Origin: Miscanthus floridulus
Taxonomy: Eukaryota > Streptophyta > Magnoliopsida > Poales > Poaceae
Assembly (NCBI RefSeq): GCF_019320115.1
Contig: NC_089581.1
Span: 11,037,707-11,101,706 of the forward strand
Direction of reading: 5' to 3'
DNA: 64,000 nt
Shown: piece by piece, positions 44,851 through 61,884 of the stretch
Numbering within the stretch: position 1 is the stretch's first letter
Layout: the number at the start of each line of letters is the position of its first letter
Made by a program: the position numbers and the translations under genes
The notes under the pieces: generated by a model
What the model saw: only the letters and a program-made list of their open reading frames with translations
Databases searched by the model: none
What the model was told of the DNA's origin: nothing

Positions 44851-47800
44851 TAACCTTTTCACCTACACCAACCATTTCACCAACTTTAGTTCCTTGGTCC
44901 AAGACATTGCACTGATGTCCAAATTCAGCACATGGCCCATGGATACCACCACCAATAGACTCAGATTCTTTTGGAGGAGATTTCTCAGACTTCAAGTGTT
45001 CGCTCAAATGTGCAGCCCCAAGAATTCCTAGGAAATACGAATATCATAGATAATACAATTTAGTAAATATAAGGTATACAAAATTATATGGGAATATAAA
45101 GTAGTAATGCATAACATCATGGTTACAATTTCAAAGGCCAAGGGTCCCAGATGCAGGCAAAATGCATCAAGATGGGATATCTATAAATATTATATACAAA
45201 GAGTTTTTACTGGAAATCTGTAATTTCAGATGAAATAAATTGGAAGGAAACAGATTGAATAGGTTCACCAGATTTTGTTAATATGCACAGAACATTTGCT
45301 AGGGTGCAACAATCTTAAGTATATCAAAGCCTGCAAATATTATCCTATAAGGAAACATGTAGTTATAAGCTATGAGTTTTAAATGGTTGTAACAGAAAAG
45401 GAACCTCAAAAATATTCTACTGGGTACATTCAGAGAAGTATTTTTGATAGTAAATCTGTAGGAGTTAACCACTCTCAAGCATGAGCATGTCTGTTAATAC
45501 GAATACGTCTAAGTTCCAAGAAATGACTGTATTTAAAGCATAAAATACTGTATGCAATCCTGGGAAAACTTGACACATGAGGCTGATACTAACCAAATAT
45601 ATTGAATTCACAATATATGCATGAGATCTATCGCATATTCGCATACCTCTGATACCAATGGTCATTTCACCACTGAAATCTTCACTGCTTCCTGTCTGAT
45701 CTTCTCTTCCACCTGCATAAAGAGATGGAAAAAAATAATTGACACATAATTCAAGAACTTCTGCAGATTGATAACAAAAGTCAGGAGCTGCTTCTCACTT
45801 AATTTCATTTGTTCTAATGCCACCACATCTGGATTACTTTTGTCATCAGAACCATCTTTGCAAGCTTTTGCCAAACTGTCTGTGATATCTCCTTTTTCAA
45901 TTCCTTTCAAAATCACCTATTAACACAAGCAAAACTAAAAGATTAGGGCATCATATTATCATAAGATCTTCCTATGCCAGTAAAGACAACATAAAAGTGA
46001 AAATTACCACTTCTTCAGCATTAGGTGCAATGAGAGCTAAAGGATCCATAGGATCTTCTTGCCACAATGAAGATATCTCATCGTTATCAATATCATCTAT
46101 CGGCGTTACAAAGTTTCTAACATAAGTTGTTCGTATATTTCAAACAATTTTATCCTGCTATATCTCACAGAGTTTCTAGATGGACCACCAGGCCTGTCAG
46201 AAAGCACACCAAGATGGAATGGGTGTGAAGATCGACTGTTGACTCTGCTTGTAACACATGTAAACCTTCTGTGAGAACTTGTAGAGTTTGGGCTATCACT
46301 TTCCTGCCCATAGCTACTGTGTCCAAATGAAGCAGATAACTTCTGTGGATCTGGGGAAAGATGATCAGATGTACCTCCTCCTGCACCACGGCTCGCAAAA
46401 TAGCTGGAGTTCCACGATCGAGAAATACTACTGTCCCTTTCATTAACCTTCTCATGATTGCTACCATCTTTTTCTTTCCCATGACCTGTACTGTGAGAAA
46501 AAACTTCTTCACAGGGAGCATCATCTTTTCTATCTGAATCTGTTGACCTTTCACGCCAATTTTCAGAATCTTTACTACCGGGAACCCAGCGAGAATTCCA
46601 GTTATTATCACGGCGTTGGTCATAGTTTCTCACGTAACTAGGTGACCTTACCCAGCGCTCTTTTGGACTCAGGTGGCTATCAAGATACTGCTTGGTGTCA
46701 TCACGGTGCCGTTCCAATCTGTTCATATTACTATGTTCTTTTTCCATTTCCCTCCATTGAGTTCGATGGGAATCTGAATTCAGTCTGGTGTCTTCATTGA
46801 ACCATTGGTCACGGTGGCCAGTTATTCTATCAAACACAGAAGGCCTGAAAACATCTCTTTTCTTTCCAGTATTGTTCCTTTCTTCACTGTTTCCTGGCGT
46901 GTTTGGCTGTTTGCAGAGTTAAAGTGGATATCATGTGAACCAGGCTCCTGCAACAAATAAATGAAAATATTAGAATACATCACTAATACAGAAAGAGTAA
47001 TCTGAGGGTAATAGCAATCTAAAAGCAATTCTATTATTCAGCAATCTATGTTGATATCATTTTACATAACATGGCCAGACTAGCAAAAAGAACTGTTCTA
47101 CCCAATAGAAATTTAACAAGTCTGAGTTTCATAAGATCTTTCCGAGAAAGGGAGAGAAAGTGCAACTAGAAAAAACTGGTTTCAGGCCCCTCAGGAATTA
47201 GTTCAATTTCATGTGAAAATGCAGGAAACAGGAAAAAAATTCCGCATTCCAAAGGGGGGCTTGATCATTAAAAGAAAATGTGATGTATCCAGATCTTGTA
47301 CCCAAGGGCACATGAGTCTAAGGACCATGCTTTTCTACTCTAGCTAATACTTCTCATAAAGTTAGACACCAAGATGATACAGATTGAAAGTCAAGGGACT
47401 CACAAACACTTGTTTAGTAACTGCCATCACTTTGTTTTCCCCCGGTTTTGACTGAAGTAACTGGATAGATAGTGTGCTCTTGGTGTCCAGGTCCGATTTT
47501 GTCTGCAGAGACAAAATGGTACTGTAAGCAAGTGCAAAATCATTGTGCTCAGAAACAAAGAACAGGTCTCCATTTATAACCAGCAAGTACTTTGCTTATG
47601 GGTACGACCAAGGACACACCATAGTGATTAGCGATACATAATTACCAAAAGAGAAGGGGGGAAACTCAACAGAATTTAAACATTTGTACAACTGCAACAG
47701 GGGATACTGGTTATGGTATGTTTAATGCAGTAGTGTGAATTTGCTTATACAGAAAAGATCAAGCTCAAAGGTAGCAAGTAAAACAAGCATTTACCAATTA

Positions 47801-48786
47801 CATCATTTCAAAAAAAAAAAAAAAGAAACAAGATAACTTATTAAAGTAGTTCGTGGTAAGATCTTGCACTTAAAATCAGTTACTTCAACGTGAGCTATCA
47901 TGATTAGTGTGAATTTTCTTATACAGAAAAAAACAAGCTAAGCTAGCAAGCAAAACAAGCATTTTACCAATTATATCATTTCAAAAAAAGAAAAGAAGTT
48001 AATTTAGTAAAGTAGTTCATGGTAAGATCTTGCACTTAAAATCAGTTACTAGAAGTAAGCTATCATGATTAGAGGTGTTTTGGTAGAGTGGATTTCAAAA
48101 GACATCTGAAACCAGCATCACCGCAGAACTGTTAATAGTAAATAACAGTCAAAAAGAGGACCTGAGAGCGATAAGCAATGAGATCTAACATCTTTGTAAC
48201 ATAACCGACAAAAAAAATCATGTAAAATACTTAAAAACAGCATGTAACGAGCAGTGCTGCAATCAAATCTAACCGATCCGAAGTCCATACTGTAGTCCAC
48301 ATGTTCGACATACTAAACCAGAACACGCACCCAACTCACTCTACTAATTAATCACTTTCAGTCTGAGAGAGACCATAAGCGATCGTTCATGAAACAACCG
48401 GAAAAACAAAAGGCTTCGCAAGCTCACCAATTTGCTTCATACCCACCCCACCCAAACCCCGCAAATACCACAAGCCCCAGAAACGGCGCGCAAACACCAC
48501 AAGCCCCAGAAACGGCACACGGAATCACGCACGCGCACCGGCTCGTACACACTAACACACGCAGGCACCGAGAGATCGATCAACCACGTCACGCCACCAA
48601 CGGGAAATCAAGCCAACCCACCAAGCTAGGCCTAGGGCTAGCGTGGGGGCCTCGAATCGAGCACCTGATCGAGAGGACGCGGAAGTTGGGAAAAGTGTGG
48701 GTGGGGACTGGGGACGGGGGAATCACCTTCGGTGTTCTCGGGCTATAGAGGCGCGTCGGCGGTGGAGCAGCGGTTGGGGTCTGCAT
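44851..48786 (-). pseudogene. GYF-domain (EXA1-like) gene, 5' exons
   Basis: Minus-strand exons with GT-AG borders: 48786-48727 (MQTPTAAPPPTRLYSPRTPK), 47502-47410 (TKSDLDTKSTLSIQLLQ...), 46947-46011, 45916-45799, 45712-45647 and 45027 to about 44851. Phases fit across all junctions. Typical family blocks are SVFDRITGHRDQWFNEDTRL, YDQRRDNNWNSRWVPGSK, FHLGVLSDRPGGPSRNSVRY, SSLWQEDPMDPLALIAPNAE and GGREDQTGSSEDFSGEMTIG. Within the third exon one base is missing in the A-rich KK codons near 46882 and another near 46118 (EIY, then RTTYVRNFVTP in a shifted frame), so the copy is not translatable. A second ATG at about 48821 in another frame (MAAEDDETGDRENADPN) ends at a TAG and would be an upstream frame. 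Confidence 0.85.
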
Positions 48787-50657
48787 TCTCGCGGTCTCCG
48801 GTCTCGTCGTCTTCGGCAGCCATGGATGCCGCGGCGATGGCCCTAGCTGTGGTTGGGGACTTGGGGTTTTCGAGAGGGCGGAGGAGCCACTGGGGTTTGG
48901 GCGGAGGAAGAGAAGCCGAAGAGAAGGAAGAAGTGAGTGGGGTTTACGAGCCAATAAAACGAGAGAGGCGGGCGAGGAGACGTGGGATCGCGTACAACCT
49001 GCTTGCTTTCTCGTGACAAATGGCAGTGTGACAGACGCGTTTTGCATACGGACCCTCAACTTAATCTGTAATTTTAGACAATCAATGAAAAGCTTTTACA
49101 CCTGACCACACGGCACAAGCAACACACTTAAGCCTTGATTAGTTGTTTGCAGCTTTCGCATTAACTAGCACAGCTCAAATTAACATAATTTTCTTTTTGA
49201 ATCACTTTACAAACACAGACATCCACGTATACCTTGCATACTAATCCCTATGAGAAACCATATAAACGCATTAATTTACCTTACCCTACGAACATTTTCG
49301 AAAGACTCCGACAAAAGCTCGAGATCGATGAAATCATCATGTGTCTCGCTGTTAGCGGACATACCCACCGTCGAAAGAACAACTCCTTAAATCATGGAAT
49401 AATCAATGTCTTGAATTTGAGTGGACAGTTTTCACCACAAGAAAGTCAGTAAGTGAGGCTCAATTCACGAGCCAACATAATATATGCATGGCATTTTGTT
49501 GTCTTGCGCATGCAAACTGCATTTAGTAAAACTATGCTTCGTTGCTTACAATGTGATTTATGTCACATCCGTGTTCTAGTAGAGGTAAAGGCGACGATAA
49601 GATTTTATTTTTATGGCTCATCGGCTTGTGAAAGTGTGTAGTGTCTAATATTATTATAAATCCGTACTAGCTAATGCAGCATTAAACCTGCTCTATGAGT
49701 ATCGTGCAAATCTGCATAGGGTTTCTTAAAAAAACAAACATAAATAGGATGCATTGCACAAATCTAAATACATGTTAATTAATTCAGCCAATTAAGTGCA
49801 ATCATTCAACTTCTATGAACACATGGGGCGCACGTTCTATCTCTATAGACACCTAGAAAAGACTGAAATAGCAAATCATATGATTTAAAGGACATTTATG
49901 TCGACAAATACGTTTGCCCCTTACTTGCCTTTTCATAGATGTGCTTGATATTTGTGAGCCATACATCCAATCCTAGCCCCACGTGGGGTATATGCCAATG
50001 CCACGAATGCAAGTCACTTAAAATCGGTTTATTTAAAAAGTCGCGCAAAAATCCAATCGGTTGCACTCATATTGGTTGCAAATTTGCAATCGTAATCAAA
50101 CCTAATCACTCTTGGTGTTTTAATGTGATAGTTTATTTGCAGATATTGTATGTTAGAATAGAATATGCCCCTCACGAATCACTGTTCACGTGAGCAGTGA
50201 TTTCAGTCAGAACAGAATTTTTCTCTCACAATAATTAGCTGGAACAGTATTTTAACTTATTTTTCAGTCCTGCCTATAACGACGATGCAGGGGATGTTTG
50301 ATGTCAGCCGGTACCTGCCACACCCCACTTGCGGCATAATGTGGCGCGTAGGAATTCGACACCACAAAGTGTGGCGAGACTGTTAAAAGCTTTTGTTGGG
50401 GATCAGCCGTGGCTACCGAAGGTTAGTTTTCAACGAAACAATATGCAATGTCGTGCTACATGTGAGACTTGGCAAGTTGAGGCAGGTAACAAACAGCTTT
50501 TTAAAGACACTGTGTAGTATGATAGTGAAAACTATAAGTATGCCGATCAAATGGTTATTAGGGAGAAGTAACAAGGGCGAAGAAGAGAATAATAATCCAG
50601 GACTGTTTAGGCCAATGTCAGCATATATACGAGCAAAAAGCAAGGAATGGCCCATAA
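48787..50657. other. Promoter side of the GYF gene and intergenic DNA
   Basis: The first 250 bases are GC-rich and would hold the GYF promoter and leader. The rest is AT-rich with no supported gene. At about 50180-50270 a fragment with TTTTTCTCTCACAATAATTA and GGAACAGTATTTT belongs to the small MITE family seen at 32194-32848. Confidence 0.5.
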
Positions 50658-51155
50658 GAGCATCCGCAGTGTGCGGTTCTATGCCGGTCCTATCTTTTAT
50701 CGACCTGGGTCGATACATGGGCATGTTTGCTTGGAGGAATTCTAGAGGAATTTAGATGGTTTGGAGGAATGCTGGAGGAATTTGTTAGAGAAAAACACTG
50801 TTCCGGATGAAAAAAGAAGCGGATCAAGCCGGGTTTAAGGGCACGCAAACGGGGCCATTGCGTCGCTGGTTCGTTGAAGAACCAGGTGCGATGGATAGAA
50901 CCCGCTCCCATCCACCATTCTCTCTCCTGCCACAGAATCATCTTGTAAAGAAAGGAGGGGTGGGGGCCACTGGGCACCTGCACCAGGCGCCGTTGGCCTA
51001 TTGGTCATCGAGCATCGCAAGTTGGGCTGCCTTTTTTTAATGTTGTGGGCTCCATTTATAGGTTCGACGTCGGTTCTATACATTGCTACGTTTTTAACAG
51101 GTGCCATCAAATCATGGGATAGAACCAGGATCGATCCTATACACTGCTGATGCTC
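50658..51155. mobile_element. MITE, 498 bp, with TAA duplication
   Basis: Starts GAGCATCCGCAGTGTGCGGT and ends in the inverted form ATACACTGCTGATGCTC, flanked by TAA on both sides (50655-50657, 51156-51158). TAA and these ends fit PIF/Harbinger (Tourist-like) MITEs. The interior includes GGTTCTATGCC / GGTTCTATCCC inverted words and what may be another small insertion at about 50750-50880. Non-coding. Confidence 0.72.
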
Positions 51156-51259
51156 TAAAGGCGAAATGAGGATGATCACACAAAAATGGCAATAAGGTAG
51201 AACAAGATATGTGGAGCAATTAACTTGTAGCGAAATTGCAACTTATGTGACCGTAGGAT

Positions 51260-52500
51260 ATCTGGTACGCCTAGAGGAAGGATGAATAGGCCTGTAAAAA
51301 TTCAACTCAAACTGAAGTCAAATTCACCCGTGACACTGCCGCTCTGTGAGCACGGCACTGCCACACCAAACAGCGGCACTGCCGCACCTGCAGGAAAGAT
51401 TAGTTCACAGTTCAAAATCTATCCAACAAAATTTAGATCGGATAAATTTCTTAGCTTCCTACAGGGTAGTAGATCACAGATTGATAGCTGAAAGTGGTGG
51501 GAACACCACACACAAGTAGATCGGCCTCAAACCCTGGAAATCACATCAACAACAACAAGAACACAAGTGTAGCAACACAAGCACAAGATGACATAAGGAT
51601 TTATCCCGTAGTTCAGCTTGTCATCAAGGCTTGCCTAAGTCCATGTTGTTGAGGTATACAACTAAGGCTTAGGGCTTTGCAACCCTACCTCGTTCTCAAG
51701 TCAAAAGAGTGAATTCTTGAGATAATGGGTGATTTTACTCACTGTAAGAGGTGGTTACAAACCTCCCGGGGCTATCAAAAACTTGGCAAGCTCACCGGGC
51801 GACGCTTTAGCCGGCTAGGAGCCAAGCTCCAAGAGTAACAAACACAACCGCTGGCCAAAACGTGAACCAAATGCTCTTTAGGCTTTGAAAATCAGTGGAG
51901 CTGCTCTCTAATCACTTTTGGTACCTTTTTCTCTCAAGGATTGATGAGGAAGTCAAGGGGAAAGCTTGAGAGCTTGAAGGGCATCAATGGAGGAGAGAGA
52001 GAGGAGATGAGCACCTGCTGATTTTTGTCGGTCTGAACCGTTGGGGAAGAAGAGAGAGCCGTTATGGAGGACAGGGAAAAGTATAAATACCCCCTGCCTC
52101 CCAACGGTTACTTAAGTGCGGCACCTCTCTTCAGGTGCGGTACTGCCGCACCCAGCAAGACAGCAAGGGTGAAGGAGTTGTTAAGTTGGCTGCCTTGGCT
52201 GAGGTGTGAGAATGTTTTGTGTAAAGATTGAGCATTTGGTTGCACATTTTTTACCAGTTGTCGTATCTCCCTTTATAGTACGGCTTTTCCCATACTCAAT
52301 TTAAAAAGACAAAAGAATTCAAAACTCCTTTGAGCGCGATATTGTCCTTATTTGTAATTGGGGGCTCCTCATTTCCATGTAACATCCTCTATAATGAATT
52401 TTCTGATTGTCATCTTAATAAATCTCATTAGTTCTCTGATTAGATTGTCATCAAGATTAAAACCCACATTAAGGCTTAGATTGTACTTACAGTGACACTA
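51260..52500 (-). mobile_element. Sirevirus-type LTR fragment (another family)
   Basis: GCCTAGAGGAAGGATGAATAGG near the left is the reverse complement of a CCTATTCA...CCTCTAGGC LTR end like that of the 13-kb element. On the right lie the usual LTR start phrases (TAGTACGGCTTTTCCCATAC, and AAGATTAAAACCCACATTAA). The middle has CpG-rich repeated words (CGGCACTGCCGCACC) and the TTCTCAAG...AGGTGGTTACAA block. No internal region follows, so it is a solo or broken LTR. Exact ends and target duplication could not be found. Confidence 0.55.
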
Positions 52501-54730
52501 AAGGTACAATGTGATAATTCGCTTTCTAACTATAAAGATATAAGGTATGAAAAGAATGAGAGAGGCGTCGATTGTCGACTATATCAAGGATACTTGGTAG
52601 CATGGTTATGAAGAGGAAGACACGTGTAGCGCGAGGATAGTACTACAATGATTGATAGTTTCTTCGGGGAAAAAATATTCTCGTAGTCACAAAATTTAGC
52701 TTTTAACACTTCCCCCTGTCTTCTGCGTGTCATAGACTGTAGGACCGCTGCCGTGAAACTACTTGCGTTTGGAACTCGCTTCATTTGAACCTCTTCTTTC
52801 TTTATGACAAATGGGCTATGGCTAGTCCATTTTTTTTGGAAAAGGTCCTTTGACCCTTAGCTTTCGCGGCTATCGGACTTTCTCCCTCATCTATAAAAAC
52901 GGAATGTTTTACTCCCTCAACTCTTTTTATTAAAAAAAAAGCTATTTAATTTTACACCTAGAAGATTTGGCGATGGTTTTATCCAACAAACGCCACATAT
53001 ATCACGCTACATTAGCCACGAGAGAATAAATCAGACTAAGTCGACAGTTTAGAGAAAGGTAAATCAGACTACAAATGATAGTTTTAAAAAAAAATCTAGA
53101 TATTTTTACTAGAAAATTTATGTTATTAAAAAATATTAGAAAATATGTAAACAGTTTCATATTTTATTTAAAACCATTCTCTATCTTCTAGTGCATAGCT
53201 TGGAGTTATTTGAATATTTCATGGCCCTATTTTGATTTTGATTTGCTAGTAGATGCTCCCGTTATCTATTAGCAAACATGTAGTATGCTGCAATGGAATG
53301 CAGAATTTGCATCATCTGTCCCAATGCTTCTTGGGATTAAACTCCACGGTGTGACTGTAGACATGCTGTTCTAAAATTATATGAGCACAAGGCATGAGTT
53401 TGGGTCATAGATAGAATAGAAACTAAGCCAAACTCTTATATCTGATTCATCATGTACTACTATTCTTAGTAAAAATAGACCATAAATAACCTTATGCTCG
53501 AAGGAGTGGAGGGATGGGTGGACGGTGGAGAGAGTGACAAAATGAGAAACAGACAAAGAAATTTTCTCCTTTTAATATTTAAAGTAACCCAGACAATGTA
53601 AAAGGCCACATGACTTGCGTGATACACTCCATGCTTTTCTACACGAACATGGTCATATATAGGATCAAGTGACACTAACACGATCAAACTAAACAGAATC
53701 AAGTATGGGTTGGTTACATGAGATTTGTGTCGTAACCAAAGTAACTTGAATTTTTACATAGCCCGGACCATTAACATAGACTAATTATAATAGATAACGA
53801 ATACATATACTTGTATATAGCAAATAAATACCCGAAAAAAGTCCGACATAAGTTTCAAATAATTCCAAGCTACACACCATAAATGCAGGGTTATAGGAAA
53901 AATCTAAAGTTAGTTTCATGTCATTTCAAGCTATAACAAAATTTAGTTTTTTTAACTGCATGTTTTATATTTGAATACTTTTGGAAAAAGTACTTGTACT
54001 ATGGTTTATATCTCTCTAAACTGTTATTATAGTGTGATTTACCCATCGCGAGCAATGTGGAGTCACATTGGATAAAACCATTTATGGTGAAAAATAAACG
54101 GTTTTAAAAGTTAAGAGGGAATGAAAAACTGATTTTATATGAGTGAGCAAAATTGGACCAACACGATGAGGGTAAAATATTTTTTCTTTTCTTTATTTAT
54201 TATTTATAGTGTCCGAGAGGATTCTTGAAACAGTTGGCTAGTCATCCATCCTACGTGTCACACGTCCCCACAGCCGCCATGCATCCTGCAGCCTCACAAC
54301 CGACGAGCTGCAGATGATGAGGCAAACACCAACCACCCGCCAAGATCAACAGCGCAAGCGCAACACATGGCAACAGAAACAAAACACACACAGGACAGGG
54401 GAGCAAAGCAGAGGAATGAAATGGCCAATGGGGGATCCTCTCCCTCCCGGCCTTGCTATTTTTCGCCGCTCGTGAGATGGCTGGGGGGTGAAATGCCCTG
54501 ACGTGCGTGCGTGCACATGCCGGGGGAACGGACCCGCCGGGCCTGACCGCTGCTACGGTTCGGCGTCGTGTCCGGCCGCGGGAGGGGCGGAGCCGCGACG
54601 CCATCGGTGTCGCGGTCGCGGCTTCCTCCTCATCCCCATTCCCCCCGGACGGGCCGCGGCGCCAGTAGGGGAAGTGTGGATGTGAGCGAGCGCATCCGCG
54701 CGGCCATTGAGAGCTTGTGCAAGACTCGTC
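52501..54730. other. Intergenic DNA and PERK promoter side
   Basis: Mostly AT-rich with no supported gene until about 54240. From 54250 to 54730 the sequence is GC-rich, with pyrimidine/purine tracts typical of a grass promoter and 5' UTR. A 186-codon minus-strand frame there has no recognisable domain and probably reflects base composition. Confidence 0.5.
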
Positions 54731-56990
54731 ATGTCGTCTAATTCTTCGACAGCCCCGCCCCCGCGGCCGGCTCCGTCGCCAAAGCAAAAAATCAGCCCTT
54801 CTCCTTCTCATTCAACCGCCCCGCCGCCGTCAGCGGACTCGTCGTCTCCGGCTCCATCACGGCCCAGCGACTCCTCGCCGCCACCAGCGGCGTCCAGGTT
54901 CCATGGCGCTCCGGCCAAGCCCCACCCTCCACGGGAGCAATCGTCTAGAGGCTCCGGCGACGGTGCCAGGCCGCCACCGGCTCCTGCGCACCGTGGCGGA
55001 CCCACCATGGTGGAAATCGTTTTCGCCGCGGCCGGCGCCGCGGCGCTCCTCGTCATCCTCATCGCCGCTTGCGTGTGCTGCTCGAGGAAGACGGCGCCGA
55101 GGAGGAAGAAGAGGCCTCACAATCCCATGCATTACTACGCGGATTCGTCGTCGGTGTGCAAAGGTAAAGCACGCATCTACTCGTGGTTCTTGGTTGCTTG
55201 CTTTTGAATCTTGATGTGCTCCATGGGGGAAGAGAGAAGCAACAAATCTGACGAGCGACTAGACTCGCTTGGCGTTAATGGACACCCACCCAAATGCCAT
55301 GGCAACCACAGGTAATAGCAGCACGTGCGACCCGTCCAGGCCGCAGCCGCAGTGGCAGAGCGACACCGGCGCGGCGGCGGCGACGCTGAGCACCTTCGGC
55401 CCGCCGGGTGGGGGTGGCTGGCATCCACAACCGCCGCCCGACATGACCTCCGGCGCGTACTCCAGCCCGCACGGCGCGTCGCTGCCGCCGCCGCCTCCGC
55501 ACGAGGCGCTGGGGCTCGGCAAGGGCACGTTCAGCTACGAGGAGCTCGCGGCGGCCACAGGCAACTTCTCGGCGGCGAACCTGCTGGGGCAGGGCGGGTT
55601 CGGTTACGTGCACAAGGGGGTGCTCCCCGGCGGCCGGGTGGTGGCCGTGAAGCGGCTCAAGTCAGACAGCGAGCAGGGGGAGCGCGAGTTCCAGGCCGAG
55701 GTGGACATCATCAGCCGGGTGCACCACCGCCACCTCGTGTCCCTCGTCGGCCACTGCATCGCCGGCGCGCGCCGCGTGCTCGTCTACCAGTTCGTGCCCA
55801 ACAAGACCCTCGAGTTCCACCTCCACGGTCAGTGACAGACTGACAGTGACAGCTCTGGCCCTCGTTGCGTTGCAACGTGTACATCTCCAAATGCCGTGGC
55901 TTGACGTACGTGTTCGCCTGTTTGGGTCGCAGGAAAAGGGCAGCCGGTGATGGAGTGGTCGACGCGGCTGCGCATCGCGCTCGGATCGGCCAAGGGCCTC
56001 GCCTACCTGCACGAAGACTGTGAGCCACCCTCCGAATTGTCATCAGCATCAGCAGCTTGGTTTGTGATGCGACCATGTCACGTCTGACTGAAACTTACAT
56101 TTGCCGTGTCATGTGACCATGCATGAAGGCCATCCTCGGATCATTCACCGCGACATCAAGTCGGCCAACATTCTCCTCGACAACAACTTCGAGGCGAAGG
56201 TCGCCGACTTCGGGCTTGCCAAGCTGACGTCCGACAACAACACGCACGTGTCGACCCGTGTGATGGGGACGTTCGGGTACCTGGCGCCGGAGTACGCGTC
56301 GAGCGGGAAGCTGACGGACAAGTCGGACGTCTTCTCCTACGGCGTGATGCTGCTGGAGCTCCTGACGGGGCGGCGCCCCATCGACGACGCCGCGCCGGGC
56401 ACCGGGCACCCGTTCCTCGACGACAGCCTCGTCGACTGGGCAAGGCCGGCGCTGTCGCGCGCGCTGGCCGACGGCGACTACGACGGCGTCGCGGACCCGA
56501 GGCTGCGGGGCAACTACGACCCCGTGGAGATGGCGCGCATGGTCGCCAGCGCCGCGGCCGCCGTGCGCCACTCGGCCAAGAAGCGCCCCAAGATGAGCCA
56601 GGTATTTCGACGGCAAATGCTCACCTCTTGTTTCCTTTCCACCACACCAGCGGTGGCGGTGCTGCAGCCCTGTAGCGACGGCGATGGATGACGATGGTGT
56701 TTTTTGGGGTGCAGATCGTGAGGGCGCTGGAGGGGGACATCTCGCTGGAGGACCTCAACGAGGGGGTGCGGCCCGGGCAGAGCATGGCGTTCGGCACACC
56801 GGCCGCGGCCTCGTACAAGGCGAAGGCTCCCGGGTCGTACACGTCCGACATGGAGCGGATCAGGCAGGCGCCCATGGCGAGCCCAGTGTACAGCGGCGCG
56901 GTCGTCGAGTTCGGCCGTCCCTCTACGATCGCCAGCGAGGGGTCCTTCTGCGACGATTTGAGTCCGGTGAAGGGTCAGCCGCACCGGTAG
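54731..56990 (+). CDS. Proline-rich receptor-like kinase (PERK type)
   Basis: Five exons in phase: 54731-55163, 55312-55827, 55933-56019, 56129-56601, 56715-56990 (TAG), giving 594 residues. The order is a Ser/Pro-rich extracellular part without a clear signal peptide ([17 protein letters not shown]), a membrane span at about 93-117 ([20 protein letters not shown]), a basic stop-transfer RRKKRP, a Pro/Gly-rich stretch and the kinase from about 218 ([14 protein letters not shown]). Key residues are present: glycine loop [11 protein letters not shown], lysine in [27 protein letters not shown] and [12 protein letters not shown]. The C-terminal tail is rich in Ser/Gly. The family sits in the plasma membrane with the proline-rich part toward the wall and signals in growth and wounding. 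The ATG at 54731 is the first in frame. No damage is seen. Confidence 0.92.
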
Positions 56991-58298
56991 CAGGCCGGAA
57001 GCAGCAGCAGCTGCTGTGAGTTGCTACGCCGTGTACGCCTGTCATGCTGGACCGTTGCAATTCATGCTCGCCACGCCGTTGTTGATTGCGCGACCGTCCT
57101 GCTGCTTTGGCGTCTGTGAGCTGCTTATCCCATTCCCAGCTGTTGCCTGTAAGCTGTAGCGCAGCCTGCGAGCTGATGTACGCCTGTACCTGTACATATC
57201 GACATCATCCAAACGGAGTAATGTGTAGATGAACGGATACACAAACGCTTTTTCTATGCTTTTTCAAGAAATCAGTTTTCCCCCATTCCTTTAGTAAGAA
57301 GCAAGCCCCTATACCTTGAGGAGATATCATAAAGCTACATCACAATCAAATTGTGGGTGATCTCTCCACAATGCTGCCCAACACAACGTCCTGTACTCAA
57401 ATAGGAAAATGCAAACTATCATGTTCCAGAGCTTTAGCCACAGTAATCTCCTGTTCATAGCAAGCTGCAAACAAAGTTGGATATAGGTGTGCCAGTGTAC
57501 AGTCACATAAACATCTATCATTCCATAAAAATATATCCAAACATTCCCAACGAAGTATTTACAGCCTAACTCAATGTTGTGTTTCTCAGAGACAACATCA
57601 TTTTATAGTGAATACATCTTTTTTTTTCTTTTATACATTTTTCTTATTATTTGCTTCCAAAGACCTATGACAGTGGGGTCCTACGAAAGCACCACTTAGC
57701 AATCAATGCCCTGTTCATTTCTAAGAGATTCTGTATACCCAAAACACCATCAAACTTTTTTCTACTTACAGAGGAACATGAATCTCTCTTTTTCTATATG
57801 AACCATGCCAGAGAAATGTCCTAGCGAGTTTCGATCTTCAATTGGAGTTTCGATCTTCTATATCTCTTTTTCTATATGAAACATGAATCTCTCTTATTGC
57901 AAAGCAGATCAGAGCACGCAAGAATCCACACAGCTAAAAGATCGAAAAAGGGCAGTGCATCAGTGGTACACGACGCGAATTGCATAGAGAGTAAGAACCG
58001 AGGTTGGTACTCGGGCCACCAAGCACATAAATCACGGCAGCGACAGGCTATCCAACTACCGACAAAAGCTACAATTAGGGTGTTACAAGTGCAGTTGAGT
58101 TTACATCCGTTTTATTCCACGGGTATGTATGTGGTAGAGCACCCAAAAACTTGTTTCTTTCCTTCTACAAGGAGTACACAAAACCTCAAAACTACAGCAC
58201 GGCCAAACTGGCTGTAACAACTCCCAAAAGGAAGAAAGACTTATGCTCAACCTTGCCAAGTAAGAACTCAGCAATTAGCACGTCAAACATCTGAGATA
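56991..58298. other. Convergent spacer between PERK and glucose-6-phosphate isomerase
   Basis: Holds the two facing 3' untranslated regions. No supported coding region, only short random frames. Confidence 0.5.
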
Positions 58299-61825
<3,527 letters not shown>

Positions 61826-61884
61826 TCAGAATCAAAACATTTGAGGAATAATATGAAATTTGAAATATTCTAATAGATTAGATA

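Noticed and set aside
54251..54811. 186-codon minus-strand frame upstream of PERK
   Set aside because: No domain, overlaps the PERK start and promoter, Arg-rich composition typical of GC-rich antisense sequence.
55275..56616. Frames antisense or out of phase within the PERK gene
   Set aside because: Shadows of GC-rich kinase exons; the plus-strand exons carry all kinase motifs in phase.
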